A stretch of DNA of 64,000 bases from Streptomyces sp. SID8352 (GTDB lineage Bacteria; Actinomycetota; Actinomycetes; Streptomycetales; Streptomycetaceae). Under the pieces are notes generated by a model. The model made no database searches. It was not told the DNA's origin and saw only the letters and a list, made by a program, of their open reading frames with translations. This document shows positions 10,801 through 18,280 of the stretch, piece by piece; position 1 is the stretch's first letter; each line of letters opens with the position of its first letter. The stretch lies in the NCBI RefSeq assembly GCF_009862265.1, contig NZ_WWGX01000030.1, positions 124,001-188,000 of the forward strand, given 5' to 3'. The translations under genes were made by a program, and so were the position numbers.

Positions 10801-10960
10801 GCCGTGCCAGTACATGAGGCGATGACTCCGCGCTCACTTGCGCGTCCACCGCCTTCCATCCCGCGGCTTCGAGACGGTCCAGATCACCGCGCACACCGTC
10901 GGTGATCAGCCTCTCGTAGACGCCCGCAATCGGCTGCGCTGTACTTCCCGCCTCGTCCAC
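7820..10960 (-). CDS. PLD-domain superfamily II helicase with DUF3427 C-terminus
   Basis: 1046 aa, GTG start at 10960 after AGGGGGCCAA. The N-terminal region carries a phospholipase-D-like domain (RLHAKAWLF with His219/Lys221, then YVGSSNLSRAALLDG at about 235-249). The SF2 core follows: Walker A ATGTGKT at 348-354, DEFHH at 443 in place of DEAH, LTATPERMDG at 468, and QLGRGLRR as motif VI near 665. The last 300 residues match the DUF3427 arrangement. Proteins of this architecture are DNA-directed, resemble restriction helicases, and often sit in accessory regions. The gene is a monocistron, clearly less GC-rich than its flanks, which suggests acquisition. The canonical Asp of an HKD motif is not visible after His-x-Lys. 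Confidence 0.9.
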   Translation of the reverse strand: MDEAGSTAQPIAGVYERLITDGVRGDLDRLEAAGWKAVDAQVSAESSPHVLARHIAEVITERLLSLPLDQQVPFANRILRSLHDTAPGQGTTESIVEGPRQLLALAEQEAPGAYALRPLTPLSETSLLTNAPEDLSLGTELRAELATADRIDLLCAFVKWYGLRVLEDVLRVAKERGVPIRVITTTYMGATDRHALDRLVRDFGATVKVNYEIRSTRLHAKAWLFRRRSGFDTAYVGSSNLSRAALLDGLEWNVRLSSVATPAVLDKFEATFDAYWNDGAFETYDPDQHAERLDSALAQAGSSTAPSDLKISLSGLTVRPFPHQRDMLERLNVEREVHDRHRNLLVAATGTGKTVMAALDYRSLCTNAAEGRPRLLFVAHRKEILKQSLRTYREVLDDASFGELLHGGADPREWNHVFASVQSLHAQRLEQLAPDHFDIIVIDEFHHSTASTYRRIIDHFLPKELLGLTATPERMDGRNVQDEYFEGRIAAEMRLWEALENELLSPFHYFGIPDGMDLTRLSWRKGAYLDQELGNLFTGTDARARIVVKQIQDKISHPGAMRALGFCVSKAHAHYMADFFRRANFQAVALDSDSPPDVRASALADLRDGKLQVIFSVDLFNEGLDIPDVDTLLLLRPTSSATIFLQQLGRGLRRTETKPVLTVLDFIGQHRAEFRFEEQFRALTNLSRNRLVEHMERDFPQLPSGCQIILEGKAKDLVLDNIRTQLGATVNTLVKEVKAYSTPRLSDYLRESRRDISELYRSNHSWTAILRRASLLTGSTPEAESALLKRIHSFLHVDDPERAQAYDRILDDQAPPYDALSPRDQAYARMLFFTLWDDAGGFTSYEDGLASLRPLRAVRDELRQVLAHVMQHADHVPIPLSGRLSGIPMKVHSSYNRSEILAALGVARLGGRMPKSFAQGVGWAEEFQTDVLLITSDKNEREFSPTVRYKDYALSPSLFHWESQNATAADSSTGLRYQQHAERGSHVLLFMRRYKNTDIKKAQPWMLLGPASYVDHTGSKPVAIKWHLRHELPADVWAYSAAIQAS

Positions 10961-11743
10961 TTGGCCCCCTTGCCCTACTCATCAATGTGACCCAGTTCTA
11001 ACAGGAGTCACTGACGCAAGGGGAAGCCCATCCCCCCATGGTGCGGGTGAGTTGATCTGGGAGCGCAACACCACCCCGCATGTCCCCTATGCCGTTCTCC
11101 TTCTCTGGCCTCCTCGGCGAGAGGAGTGGCTGGGGCACCCTCACCGTCGAGTGCTGACTGAACTACAACGGACGTCTGCCGGAAGGAGCCTGTCGTGCCC
11201 TCCCGCTCGCGACGGGCCTGTAATTGTGGGGGAGTTGCTGCCGCGATCCGCGTAGGTCGGGTCGACCTCGCCCCGGGTGATCGGCCCTGATGCCGAGCCG
11301 CCCGGTGGCGGCCTCGACCGGTCCCGTCGGCACCTCGACCGTGCTGGAGGGCGTGATCCTCCGCTGCGCCGGGCACGGCGAACCGGTGCCGCGAGCCGTC
11401 CCGCCGGCCATCGCGGCGGGCTCGCGCGGCGCGTCGGTCGGGCCGTCCGGGGCTGGAAGCAGCCTCAGGAGGCTCATCTCCCGTCCGTACGGACCGAGTT
11501 CGGGTACCGTGCGGTCGGCGGGTTCCCGGCGCCCGGTGCGGCCGGGACGCGCTGCGGCGCGGCGTCGGACACATCCCGCAGGAGGCGCATCCGCACGATC
11601 GCGCGGTCCCGGTGAACCTGGCCTCCGACAGGACCTGCCGCCGGAGCAGTGCGGGAGCACCGCACCGGGGTGGATGTCCTCGGCTTCCTCGACGGCCTGC
11701 CCACGGGACCGCACATCCCGGCCGGCCGAGGAAAGGAACGGTG
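10961..11743. other. Intergenic; island edge and no supported gene
   Basis: Sequence up to about 11230 keeps the lower GC of the helicase gene, then composition returns to the chromosomal norm. Open frames on both strands are low-complexity. A 31-codon GTG frame (11649-11744) ends in TGA overlapping the ATG of the next gene, but it has no family resemblance and is not called as a gene. Confidence 0.5.
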
Positions 11744-12745
11744 ATGAAGTACTCCCTCCTGCTGCCCATCGGCGCCACCCGGCCCGAGCAGGCCGTCCCC
11801 TTCGCCAACCTGGTGCAGTGGACGGCCGCCGAACGGCTGTGGCTGGGGCAGGGCATGGTGCTGGAGTCGCAGCACCTCGTGAGCTGGCTCTCCGGGCTGG
11901 GCATCCGGGTGCCCATCGGATTCGGCGTCTCGCTGATGCCGTTCCGGTCGCCCTACCACGCCGCGGTCGAGGCGCGTTCCGTCGCGCTCACCACCGGGTT
12001 TCCGGTGGTCGCCGGGTTCGGCCCCGGCGCGGTCGCGCTCCAGCGGGGCCTGCTCGGACGGCCCTACACGAGCCAGATCGGCGCCGCCAAGGAGTACGTA
12101 CGGATCGTGCGGGAGCTGCTGGCCGGCCGTACCGCGGAGGCGGAGCGCGGGCACTTCACCGTCTCGGCGACCCTCGTCCCGGCCCTGGCACCGCCCGTCT
12201 CGGTCGGGCTCGGGGTGCTGCGCGAGCGGATGGCGGTCGCGGCGGGGGAGGTCGCCGACGCGGCCGTCACCTGGATGGCGGGCGCGCGGTACCTCGCGGA
12301 CACGCTGGTCCCGGCGATGCGCGGCGCTGATCGTCGTGGCCCCGGCGCCCCGCTGCGGGTGAGCGCCATCGTGCCCTTCGCCCTGGCGGCACCCGGCCGC
12401 GACCCGGTCGCCCTCGCGTCGGCCGCGTGCGGTGCGCACATGCGACTGCCGCACTACCGGGACACGTTGCGCCGGGCCGGCGTCGTCGTGCGGGGCGAGG
12501 CGGGCGAGGACGCGCGGGCGCTGGTCGACGCCGGGGTGTTCCTGTACGGGAGCGCCGACGAGATCCACGGCGCGCTGGGGGAGTTCGCGGCGGCCGGGGT
12601 GGACGAGGTGGTGCTGAACGCCACGGGGGTGGCCCTGGCCCACGGTCCCAGGGCGGCGGCCGACGACCTGCTGGAGATGCTGCGGGGCGTCGCCCCCGGG
12701 GCGGAGCCGGGGGCGGTGGGCCGGAGTGACGGCGGGCCGGGGTGA
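11744..12745 (+). CDS. LLM-class flavin/F420-dependent oxidoreductase
   Basis: 333 aa. The ATG at 11744 follows GGAAAGGAACGG. The TIM-barrel luciferase-like pattern is visible: an N-terminal strand, LWLGQGMVLESQHL, GIRVPIGFGVSLMPFRSPYH, then FPVVAGFGPGAVALQRGL, and the later AAGEVADAAVTWM and AGVDEVVLNATGV segments. It would oxidise or reduce a small substrate with FMN or F420H2; the substrate is unknown. The ends of neighbouring genes are far away, so it is probably transcribed alone. Confidence 0.82.
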   Translation: MKYSLLLPIGATRPEQAVPFANLVQWTAAERLWLGQGMVLESQHLVSWLSGLGIRVPIGFGVSLMPFRSPYHAAVEARSVALTTGFPVVAGFGPGAVALQRGLLGRPYTSQIGAAKEYVRIVRELLAGRTAEAERGHFTVSATLVPALAPPVSVGLGVLRERMAVAAGEVADAAVTWMAGARYLADTLVPAMRGADRRGPGAPLRVSAIVPFALAAPGRDPVALASAACGAHMRLPHYRDTLRRAGVVVRGEAGEDARALVDAGVFLYGSADEIHGALGEFAAAGVDEVVLNATGVALAHGPRAAADDLLEMLRGVAPGAEPGAVGRSDGGPG

Positions 12746-13654
12746 CGGCGTCCGGCCCCCGGCGGGCACGGGCGGCCGCGCGTCGGCGGCGCACACCGGG
12801 GCCGGTGACGCCCGGGGCACGGGCGCCCGTGCTCGCGGGACACGCGGCGACGATCCGCAGGGGGGCGTCCCGGTCCCCGGCGGGGGTCATCGCCCGCACT
12901 GCCGCCACCTGGGGCGGCAGCTCGGCACCGGGTCCCCCTCGGGCACCCGCGCGCTCCGCTCGGCGGCGGTCGTCACCCGGTCGCGTCGCCGGTGGAGCAG
13001 TGGGCCGCGATCGGCACGCCCACTGCTGCTAGCGGCACCGGCGGCACCTACTGCCGCTGCCGGTGATCCGGCTCCGCGCTCACACTCTCGGTTCGGTGTA
13101 CCGACTTCGCGTTCACGGCCTCGATCCGATCGGGCGAACGCTCCGTCCGACCGGTACACAGGTGGTGAAGGGGTCCTGACGGGCCTCAGGGCGGGCGCAG
13201 TTGAGACCCGGAGGTGCGCGCGCCGAACCATTCGGGCGGGCGGCAGCTCGTGGCGAACGCCCCCTGCCGGAGCGCCGTCCCGCCTCCGGCTCGGCCACCG
13301 CCGTGTGCGTCCCGCCTCCGGCTCGTCCACCGCCGTGTGCGTCCCGCCTCCGGCTCGGCCACTGCCGCGTGCGCCCCGCCCCGCGGCGGCCTCCGGCCGC
13401 GCCGCGTGTGCCGGGTGAAGTCGGCCGGGCCCGCCTCGCCCCCTGGCGCGCGGCGCGCAGCCCCCGGTCGCGCCGCGGAAGGTGCGCGGCCGGTCGCCGA
13501 GCCCGAGGAGCGTGCGGTCGGGGTCGCGGCGGAGTCCGGTCGGGCGGCTGCGGATACCGGCGGCGGCCGAACCGGGGGCTCGTCCAGGCGCCAAGGGCGT
13601 TGCGGGAGGCCGCGACGCCCCTGGTCGGGAAGGGCGTCGCGGCCGCCGGGCCGG
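12746..13654. other. Intergenic, no gene seen
   Basis: About 900 bases between convergent genes. All frames give Arg/Pro/Ala-rich nonsense. The only structure noted is the 32-bp tandem repeat at 13279-13374. Confidence 0.55.
13279..13374. repeat. 32-bp tandem repeat, three copies
   Basis: Units start at 13279, 13311 and 13343, each beginning CCCGCCTCCGGCTCG and continuing CCACCGCCGTGTGCGT with a few substitutions. A degenerate fourth unit may begin at 13375. It lies in non-coding DNA downstream of the SEC-C gene. Confidence 0.85.
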
Positions 13655-14689
13655 TCAGCCCGCTTCGGCCGCCCGGGCGCCGGGCCCGTGGCACTCCGCG
13701 TAGGGGCGCCCCGAACCGCACCAGCACTCCGCCCCCCGCTCCGGCGGCCACGCGGTCGCCCGGCCCCGGGCCGCCAGGGTGGTGGCGTACTGGGGGAGCA
13801 GGGAGGCGTCGGACGGGGAGGCGGCCTCGGAGGCGGCGAAGGCCTCGTAGGAGGGGACTGTGCCGTGGACGACGCCCAGGTTCGGGGTGCCGGACGCGGC
13901 GAGCTCGCGCAACGCGTCCTCCACGGTGGCGGAGTGCTCCGCGGGCGAGGGGTACTCGGCGGCCAACGCCGGGTGGGAGTCGAGCAGTTCGGCCAGTTCG
14001 TCGGCCGGCCAGTGCAGCACGGCGACCGGGAAGGGACGCGAGAGCGCCTCGCGGTGGGCGCCCAGTTCGGCGCGGAGCAGGGAGATCTCCGCCTCCAGGT
14101 CGGCCGGGTCGTCCGAGCCCAGCGACCACACCCGGCCCGGATCGTGCAGTTCGTCCAGGGTGACCGGCATCGAGTGCAGGGTGTCCGCCAGACGGTCCCA
14201 GTCGTCGTGCGGCGCGCCCAGCATCCGCCGCACCCGGTGCCGCCCGTAGAGCAACGGGTGAGTGGCGTAAGGGGGTTCGGTCACGCCGGTCAGCAGCAGG
14301 CGGGCGCCCTCGGTGAACGTCTCCTGCGCCGCCTCCAGTTCGTCGTGCGCCTCCAGGGCCTCGGCGGCGATCACCCACGGTGCCGGATCGCGGGGGGCCG
14401 CCGTGCGCACGCCGTCGATGATCGCGCGGGCCTCCGCCTCGTGGCCGTACTCCCACAGGTTGGACGCCTTGAGCGCGCGGACCAGGGCCGGGCCGTCGAG
14501 GCCGGCGGGGGAGGAGAGCAGACGGTCGTAGAGCGTGGTCGCGGCGGCCCGGTCGCCGGACAGCTCCAGATGGGCCGCTGCGCGCAGCAGCAGCGCCTCG
14601 GCGTCCTCCGGGTAGAGCCCGGCGGTCCGTTCCAGGCGGGCCGCTTCGGCGGAGTGGTCGACGTTCTCGGCAGGCGTGTCGGGGCGCAT
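13655..14689 (-). CDS. TPR-like protein with C-terminal SEC-C zinc motif
   Basis: 344 aa from the ATG at 14689. The N-terminal half is helical and TPR-like (PEDAEALLLRAAAHLELSG, GHEAEARAIIDGVRTAAP). The C-terminus carries the SEC-C zinc ligand set ECWCGSGRPYAECHG, that is C-x-C-x8-C-H. SEC-C motifs occur in SecA and in many stand-alone proteins, where they bind zinc and mediate protein contacts. The function is otherwise unknown. Confidence 0.85.
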   Translation of the reverse strand: MRPDTPAENVDHSAEAARLERTAGLYPEDAEALLLRAAAHLELSGDRAAATTLYDRLLSSPAGLDGPALVRALKASNLWEYGHEAEARAIIDGVRTAAPRDPAPWVIAAEALEAHDELEAAQETFTEGARLLLTGVTEPPYATHPLLYGRHRVRRMLGAPHDDWDRLADTLHSMPVTLDELHDPGRVWSLGSDDPADLEAEISLLRAELGAHREALSRPFPVAVLHWPADELAELLDSHPALAAEYPSPAEHSATVEDALRELAASGTPNLGVVHGTVPSYEAFAASEAASPSDASLLPQYATTLAARGRATAWPPERGAECWCGSGRPYAECHGPGARAAEAG

Positions 14690-15321
14690 GGGTGACACGG
14701 TACTGCGGCCGGATGACGGGAGAGGGGCGCCGGCCGCCGCGACGGGTGAACCGGACGGGACGGTCCCGGGACCCCGGTCCGCCCGGGGCGGGTCCGGACA
14801 CCGGTCCTGGTGGCGGTGTCGCCCGGTGGGTTCGGCCACTGGCTCCGGCTCCGCTCCCGCCCCGTGGCTTCAGCTTCTCGTTCTGGTCCCGGTCCCGACC
14901 GGTGGGTCCGGTCCCCGGCCCTGGTCCCGGTGTCGCCCGGTGGGTTCGTCCTCTTCCCCTCCCTTTCCCCGTTCCATTCCCCGTGCCCGCTCGGGGTCCC
15001 ATCGGTGCGGGTTCGGACTCCGGGCTCGCGGGTGGGTCGGGGTCCCGTTCCCGATCCGCCGGTGCGAGTGCCGACCCGGCCCCGGCTGCGCCGGTCGCGC
15101 CTCCGGTCCACCGCGCGGGGAGCGGAGGGCGGCTTCCCCTCCCGTGCCGCGAGCTGCCGTCCTCCCCGGGACGTCCCGGGGAGGGGCGGACGCCCGCCGG
15201 GTCCGGCCGCGGGCCCGGGAGCCCCGGGGGCGCCGGCACCCGCCGCCCTGGGGCCGCGGGGCCCGCCGGGGTATAAAGGGCGGACGCGTTCCTGAGCGGG
15301 CGAGCGGAGGGAGGGGTGCCG
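14690..15321. other. Intergenic with a dispersed 20-bp direct repeat
   Basis: Non-coding DNA between divergently transcribed genes. The 20-mer GGTGTCGCCCGGTGGGTTCG occurs identically at 14815-14834 and 14929-14948, embedded in similar GGTCCCGGTCC-rich sequence. No promoter elements could be assigned. Confidence 0.55.
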
Positions 15322-15651
15322 ATGGGTTCCGGGAGAACCGGCCGGGCCGCCGTCCCGCGCCCCCTGCTCGTCCTGCTGCTCGTGCTGCTCCCCGCCGCCC
15401 TCGTCGAGGCCGGCGGCCTCTCCGCCGGGCTCGCGCTCGCCGTGACCGCCACCGCCGCGGCCGGGGCGGCGCTCGCCGTCTGCGCGGTCATCACCGCCCG
15501 CTGCGCGCCCGCCGTGCCGCCCACCCGGGTCCGCACCGCGATCCGCGACCGCGATCTGCGCACCGCCTTCCTGCCGCAGCGCGACCCCGATGCCCCCGGC
15601 CGCCGCAGGCCCAGGGCACCGGGCGCGGCCCTCCCGGCGACCGCCGCGTAG
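15322..15651 (+). CDS. Small DUF6412-like membrane protein
   Basis: 109 aa from the ATG at 15322, with GGAGGGAGG upstream; a GTG at 15316 is an alternative. Two hydrophobic helices (PLLVLLLVLLPAALVEAGG and the Ala-rich segment to about residue 58) are followed by a basic tail containing RTAIRDRDLRTAFLPQRDP. I recall this tail from DUF6412 proteins adjacent to YidC paralogues in Streptomyces. A 98-bp gap leads to the insertase gene, so the two probably form an operon and act in the membrane together. Confidence 0.75.
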   Translation: MGSGRTGRAAVPRPLLVLLLVLLPAALVEAGGLSAGLALAVTATAAAGAALAVCAVITARCAPAVPPTRVRTAIRDRDLRTAFLPQRDPDAPGRRRPRAPGAALPATAA

Positions 15652-15749
15652 GGCACCCCCGGACCGTCTCCGAGGCCCCGCGCGGGCCGCGTCGTCATGC
15701 CGCATTCCCACCGCCCGGCACGACGAGACCCCCGGAGGGCTCCGTACCC

Positions 15750-16487
15750 ATGTCCCCGTCCGCACCCCTGGCCGCCTTCGCCGCCCTGGTCGAGCACCTC
15801 GCCGACCTGCTCCAGCCCCTGTTCGGCGCGTCCGCCGCGGCCGCCGCCGTCGTCCTGTTCACCGCGCTCGTACGGCTCCTCGTCCACCCCCTGTCCCGGG
15901 CCGCCGCGCGCGGCCAGAAGGCGCGTGCCGCGCTCCAGCCGAGGATCGCGGAGCTGCGCCGACGACACGGCCGCGATCCCGAGCGTTTCCAGCGGGCCCT
16001 GCTGGAGCTGCACGCCGCGGAGAAGGTGTCGCCGCTCTCCGGCTGCCTGCCCGGCCTGTGCCAACTGCCCGCCTTCTTCCTCCTCTACCAGGTGTTCTCC
16101 CGCTCCTCGATCGGCGGGGAGGCCAACGCCCTCCTCTCCCACCGGCTGTTCGCCGCTCCGCTCGGCGGCCGGTGGGCCGACGCCCTCGCCGACGGCGGCC
16201 CCGCGGGCGGCGCCGGACTCGTCCACGCCGGGCTCCTCGCCGTGGTCGCGGTCGTCGCCCTGGCGGGCTACCGGCTGACCCGGCGGACGATGGACCGGCA
16301 GCCGCCGGTGCCCGCCGCGGCCGGGGACGGGGAGCGCGTGCCCGGACTGGCCGCCGTCGGCCGGATCATGCCCTTCATGTCCTTCTTCACGCTGGTCACC
16401 GTGGCCGTCGTGCCGCTGGCCGCCGGGCTGTACCTCGCCACCAGCGCGGCCTGGAGCACCGTCGAACGGGCCGTGCTGTACGGCTGA
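15750..16487 (+). CDS. YidC/Oxa1-family membrane protein insertase paralogue
   Basis: 245 aa. The ATG at 15750 follows GGAGGG. The five-helix Oxa1 pattern is visible: FTALVRLLVHPLSRAAARGQ, the cytoplasmic hairpin (LQPRIAELRRRHGRDPERFQ), SPLSGCLPGLCQLPAFFLLY, then two C-terminal helices ending AAGLYLATSAAWSTVERAVL. The conserved groove Arg is in FTALVRLL. It is shorter than the essential chromosomal YidC and lacks its Arg/Lys tail, so it is probably a secondary insertase. Confidence 0.88.
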   Translation: MSPSAPLAAFAALVEHLADLLQPLFGASAAAAAVVLFTALVRLLVHPLSRAAARGQKARAALQPRIAELRRRHGRDPERFQRALLELHAAEKVSPLSGCLPGLCQLPAFFLLYQVFSRSSIGGEANALLSHRLFAAPLGGRWADALADGGPAGGAGLVHAGLLAVVAVVALAGYRLTRRTMDRQPPVPAAAGDGERVPGLAAVGRIMPFMSFFTLVTVAVVPLAAGLYLATSAAWSTVERAVLYG

Positions 16488-16641
16488 CCGCCGCCGCCCG
16501 CCCGGCCCGGGTGGTCCGGAGGATGAACGGTTGTTGCGGACCGGGCCCCGCCGCTGGACGATCACACCGTCCTCCCGGGGCCCCGGCCGTGTCCGGGCGC
16601 CCGTCGTCGGGCGGGCGCCCGCGAGCGAGGGAGTTGTGGAC

Positions 16642-17499
16642 ATGAGGCTGCTGCGAGTCGGCGCGGCGGGGGCGGAACGGCCGGCCCTGCTCGACGCGGA
16701 GGGAACCCTGCGGGACCTCTCGCATCTGGTGCCGGACATCGACGGCGCGCTGCTCGCCGACGAGGAGGCCCTCGCCCGGGTCCGGGCCGCCGGGGAGGAC
16801 GGCACGCTGCCCGTCCTGGACCCGGCCGGGCTGCGCGTCGGACCGCCGCTCGGCTCCATCGGCAAGATCGTGTGCATCGGCCTGAACTACCACGACCACG
16901 CCCGGGAGATCAGTGCCGCGCCGCCCGCCGAGCCGGTCGTCTTCCTGAAGACCCCGGACACCGTGGTCGGGCCCGAGGACACCGTGCTGGTGCCGCGCGG
17001 CTCCACCCACACCGACTGGGAGGTGGAGCTGGCCGTGGTCATCGGGCGCACGGCCCGCTATCTGGAGACCGCCGAGGAGGGCCTCGCCCACGTCGCCGGG
17101 TACGCCGTCGCGCACGACGTCTCCGAGCGGGAGTACCAGCTGGAGCGCGGCGGCTCCTGGGACAAGGGCAAGAACTGCGAGACCTTCAACCCGCTGGGCC
17201 CCTGGCTGGTCACCGCCGACGAGGTCCCCGACCCGCAGGCGCTGTCGCTGCGGCTGTGGGTCAACGGGGAGCTGATGCAGGACGGCACCACGGCCGCGCA
17301 GATCTTCCCGGTGGGGGAGGTCGTGCGGTACCTGAGCCACTTCATGGTGCTGCGCCCCGGCGACGTCATCAACACCGGGACACCGGCGGGGGTGGCCAAG
17401 GGACGGCCCGCCCCGCAGCCGTACCTGCGGGCCGGGGACGTGGTGGAGCTGGAGGTCACCGGACTGGGCCGCCAGCGCCAGGAGCTGAAGGACGCCTGA
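16642..17499 (+). CDS. Fumarylacetoacetate hydrolase family protein
   Basis: 285 aa, ATG at 16642 after GCGAGGGAG. The FAH fold signatures appear in order: KIVCIGLNYHDHARE, PVVFLKTPDTVVGPED, THTDWEVELAVVIGRTARY (metal-binding Glu residues), AHDVSEREYQ, WDKGKNCETFNPLGPW and VINTGTPAGV. The family includes 2-hydroxyhepta-2,4-diene-1,7-dioate isomerases, acylpyruvases and oxaloacetate decarboxylases. Metal ligands are intact, so it is likely active; the exact substrate is unresolved. Confidence 0.9.
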   Translation: MRLLRVGAAGAERPALLDAEGTLRDLSHLVPDIDGALLADEEALARVRAAGEDGTLPVLDPAGLRVGPPLGSIGKIVCIGLNYHDHAREISAAPPAEPVVFLKTPDTVVGPEDTVLVPRGSTHTDWEVELAVVIGRTARYLETAEEGLAHVAGYAVAHDVSEREYQLERGGSWDKGKNCETFNPLGPWLVTADEVPDPQALSLRLWVNGELMQDGTTAAQIFPVGEVVRYLSHFMVLRPGDVINTGTPAGVAKGRPAPQPYLRAGDVVELEVTGLGRQRQELKDA

Positions 17500-18280
17500 C
17501 CCGGCCGCCGGCTGCCGGGCGGCCCGGTACCGGGGAGCGTGTGGCGCCCGGTGTGGGCGTGCGGCGGACGGCCCGCGGTGGACGGGTACGGGGTGACCGG
17601 CGCCGTCGCCCGGATACCGCACCGGGTCGCGTGGACACCCGCCGGTCGGCAACCTGCGGCGGACGGCCCCCGGGGGGGGTACGGGGTCGCCCCGGCGCCG
17701 TCGCCCGGATACCGCACCGGGTCGCGCGTGGGTGCCCGCCGGTCGGCAACCGTGCCCTGGGCCCGTCCAGGCTCCGGTACCGGCACGCCGTACCGCCCCG
17801 GCCGCGCGTCCGGTGCCGGCACCCGGTTCCGCGTCCGGCCCCGCGCCCGTCGCAGGCACCCGCTGAGGGTCCCGGCGCTCCTGCCGTGTCATCCGGCCCG
17901 GTCACGCGCCACCCACCCCGGCCGCAGCACCACCTTGGCCGCAGCGCCACCCCGGCCCCAGCACCACCCTGGCCCCGGCATCCGCCCGCCCCGGCCCCGG
18001 CATCCGCCCCATGCCCGTGACGCTCCGCCCGACGCCTGGGGCGGGCACGGGCGCAGCGGCGTCCGGCGACGCCACCGCTCCCGGCCGCACGGGGAACGCG
18101 CGGCGGGCACGCCGTTCACAGCGCCGGGCGGAGCATACGCAGCGCCCCGCCCGTTCCCGCGCGGCGCGCACGGTCCGCGCCCCCGACGGGCCGAACGGAT
18201 GCGGGCCGTCCGCGTGACAACCGCCCGGTCCGGGAATGTCGCACCCCTTCCGCGCGGCCCGGCGGCGAAGCCTGGGAGCC
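17500..18280. other. Intergenic with duplicated block, no gene seen
   Basis: About 780 bases upstream of the SpaA-type gene. It holds the roughly 95-bp duplication at 17561-17751 and degenerate GCAGCACCACC / CCCCGGCATCCGC short repeats at 17920-18010. No convincing promoter was found. Confidence 0.5.
17561..17751. repeat. Imperfect ~95-bp direct duplication
   Basis: Copy 1 is at 17561-17654 and copy 2 at 17656-17751. Both run from GCGGCGGACGGCCC through GCCGTCGCCCGGATACCGCA to CGCCGGTCGGCAACC, with small differences. Both lie in non-coding DNA. Confidence 0.85.

Noticed and set aside
11649..11744. 31-codon GTG frame overlapping the LLM start (TGATG)
   Set aside because: No ribosome site, no homology I recognise, and upstream frame stops close by; likely chance.
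13279..13374. Considered a CRISPR-like array
   Set aside because: The 32-bp units are contiguous with no unique spacers and no cas genes are present.
13113..16877. A 1254-codon minus-strand frame
   Set aside because: It is the shadow of the SEC-C, DUF6412-like, YidC-like and FAH genes.
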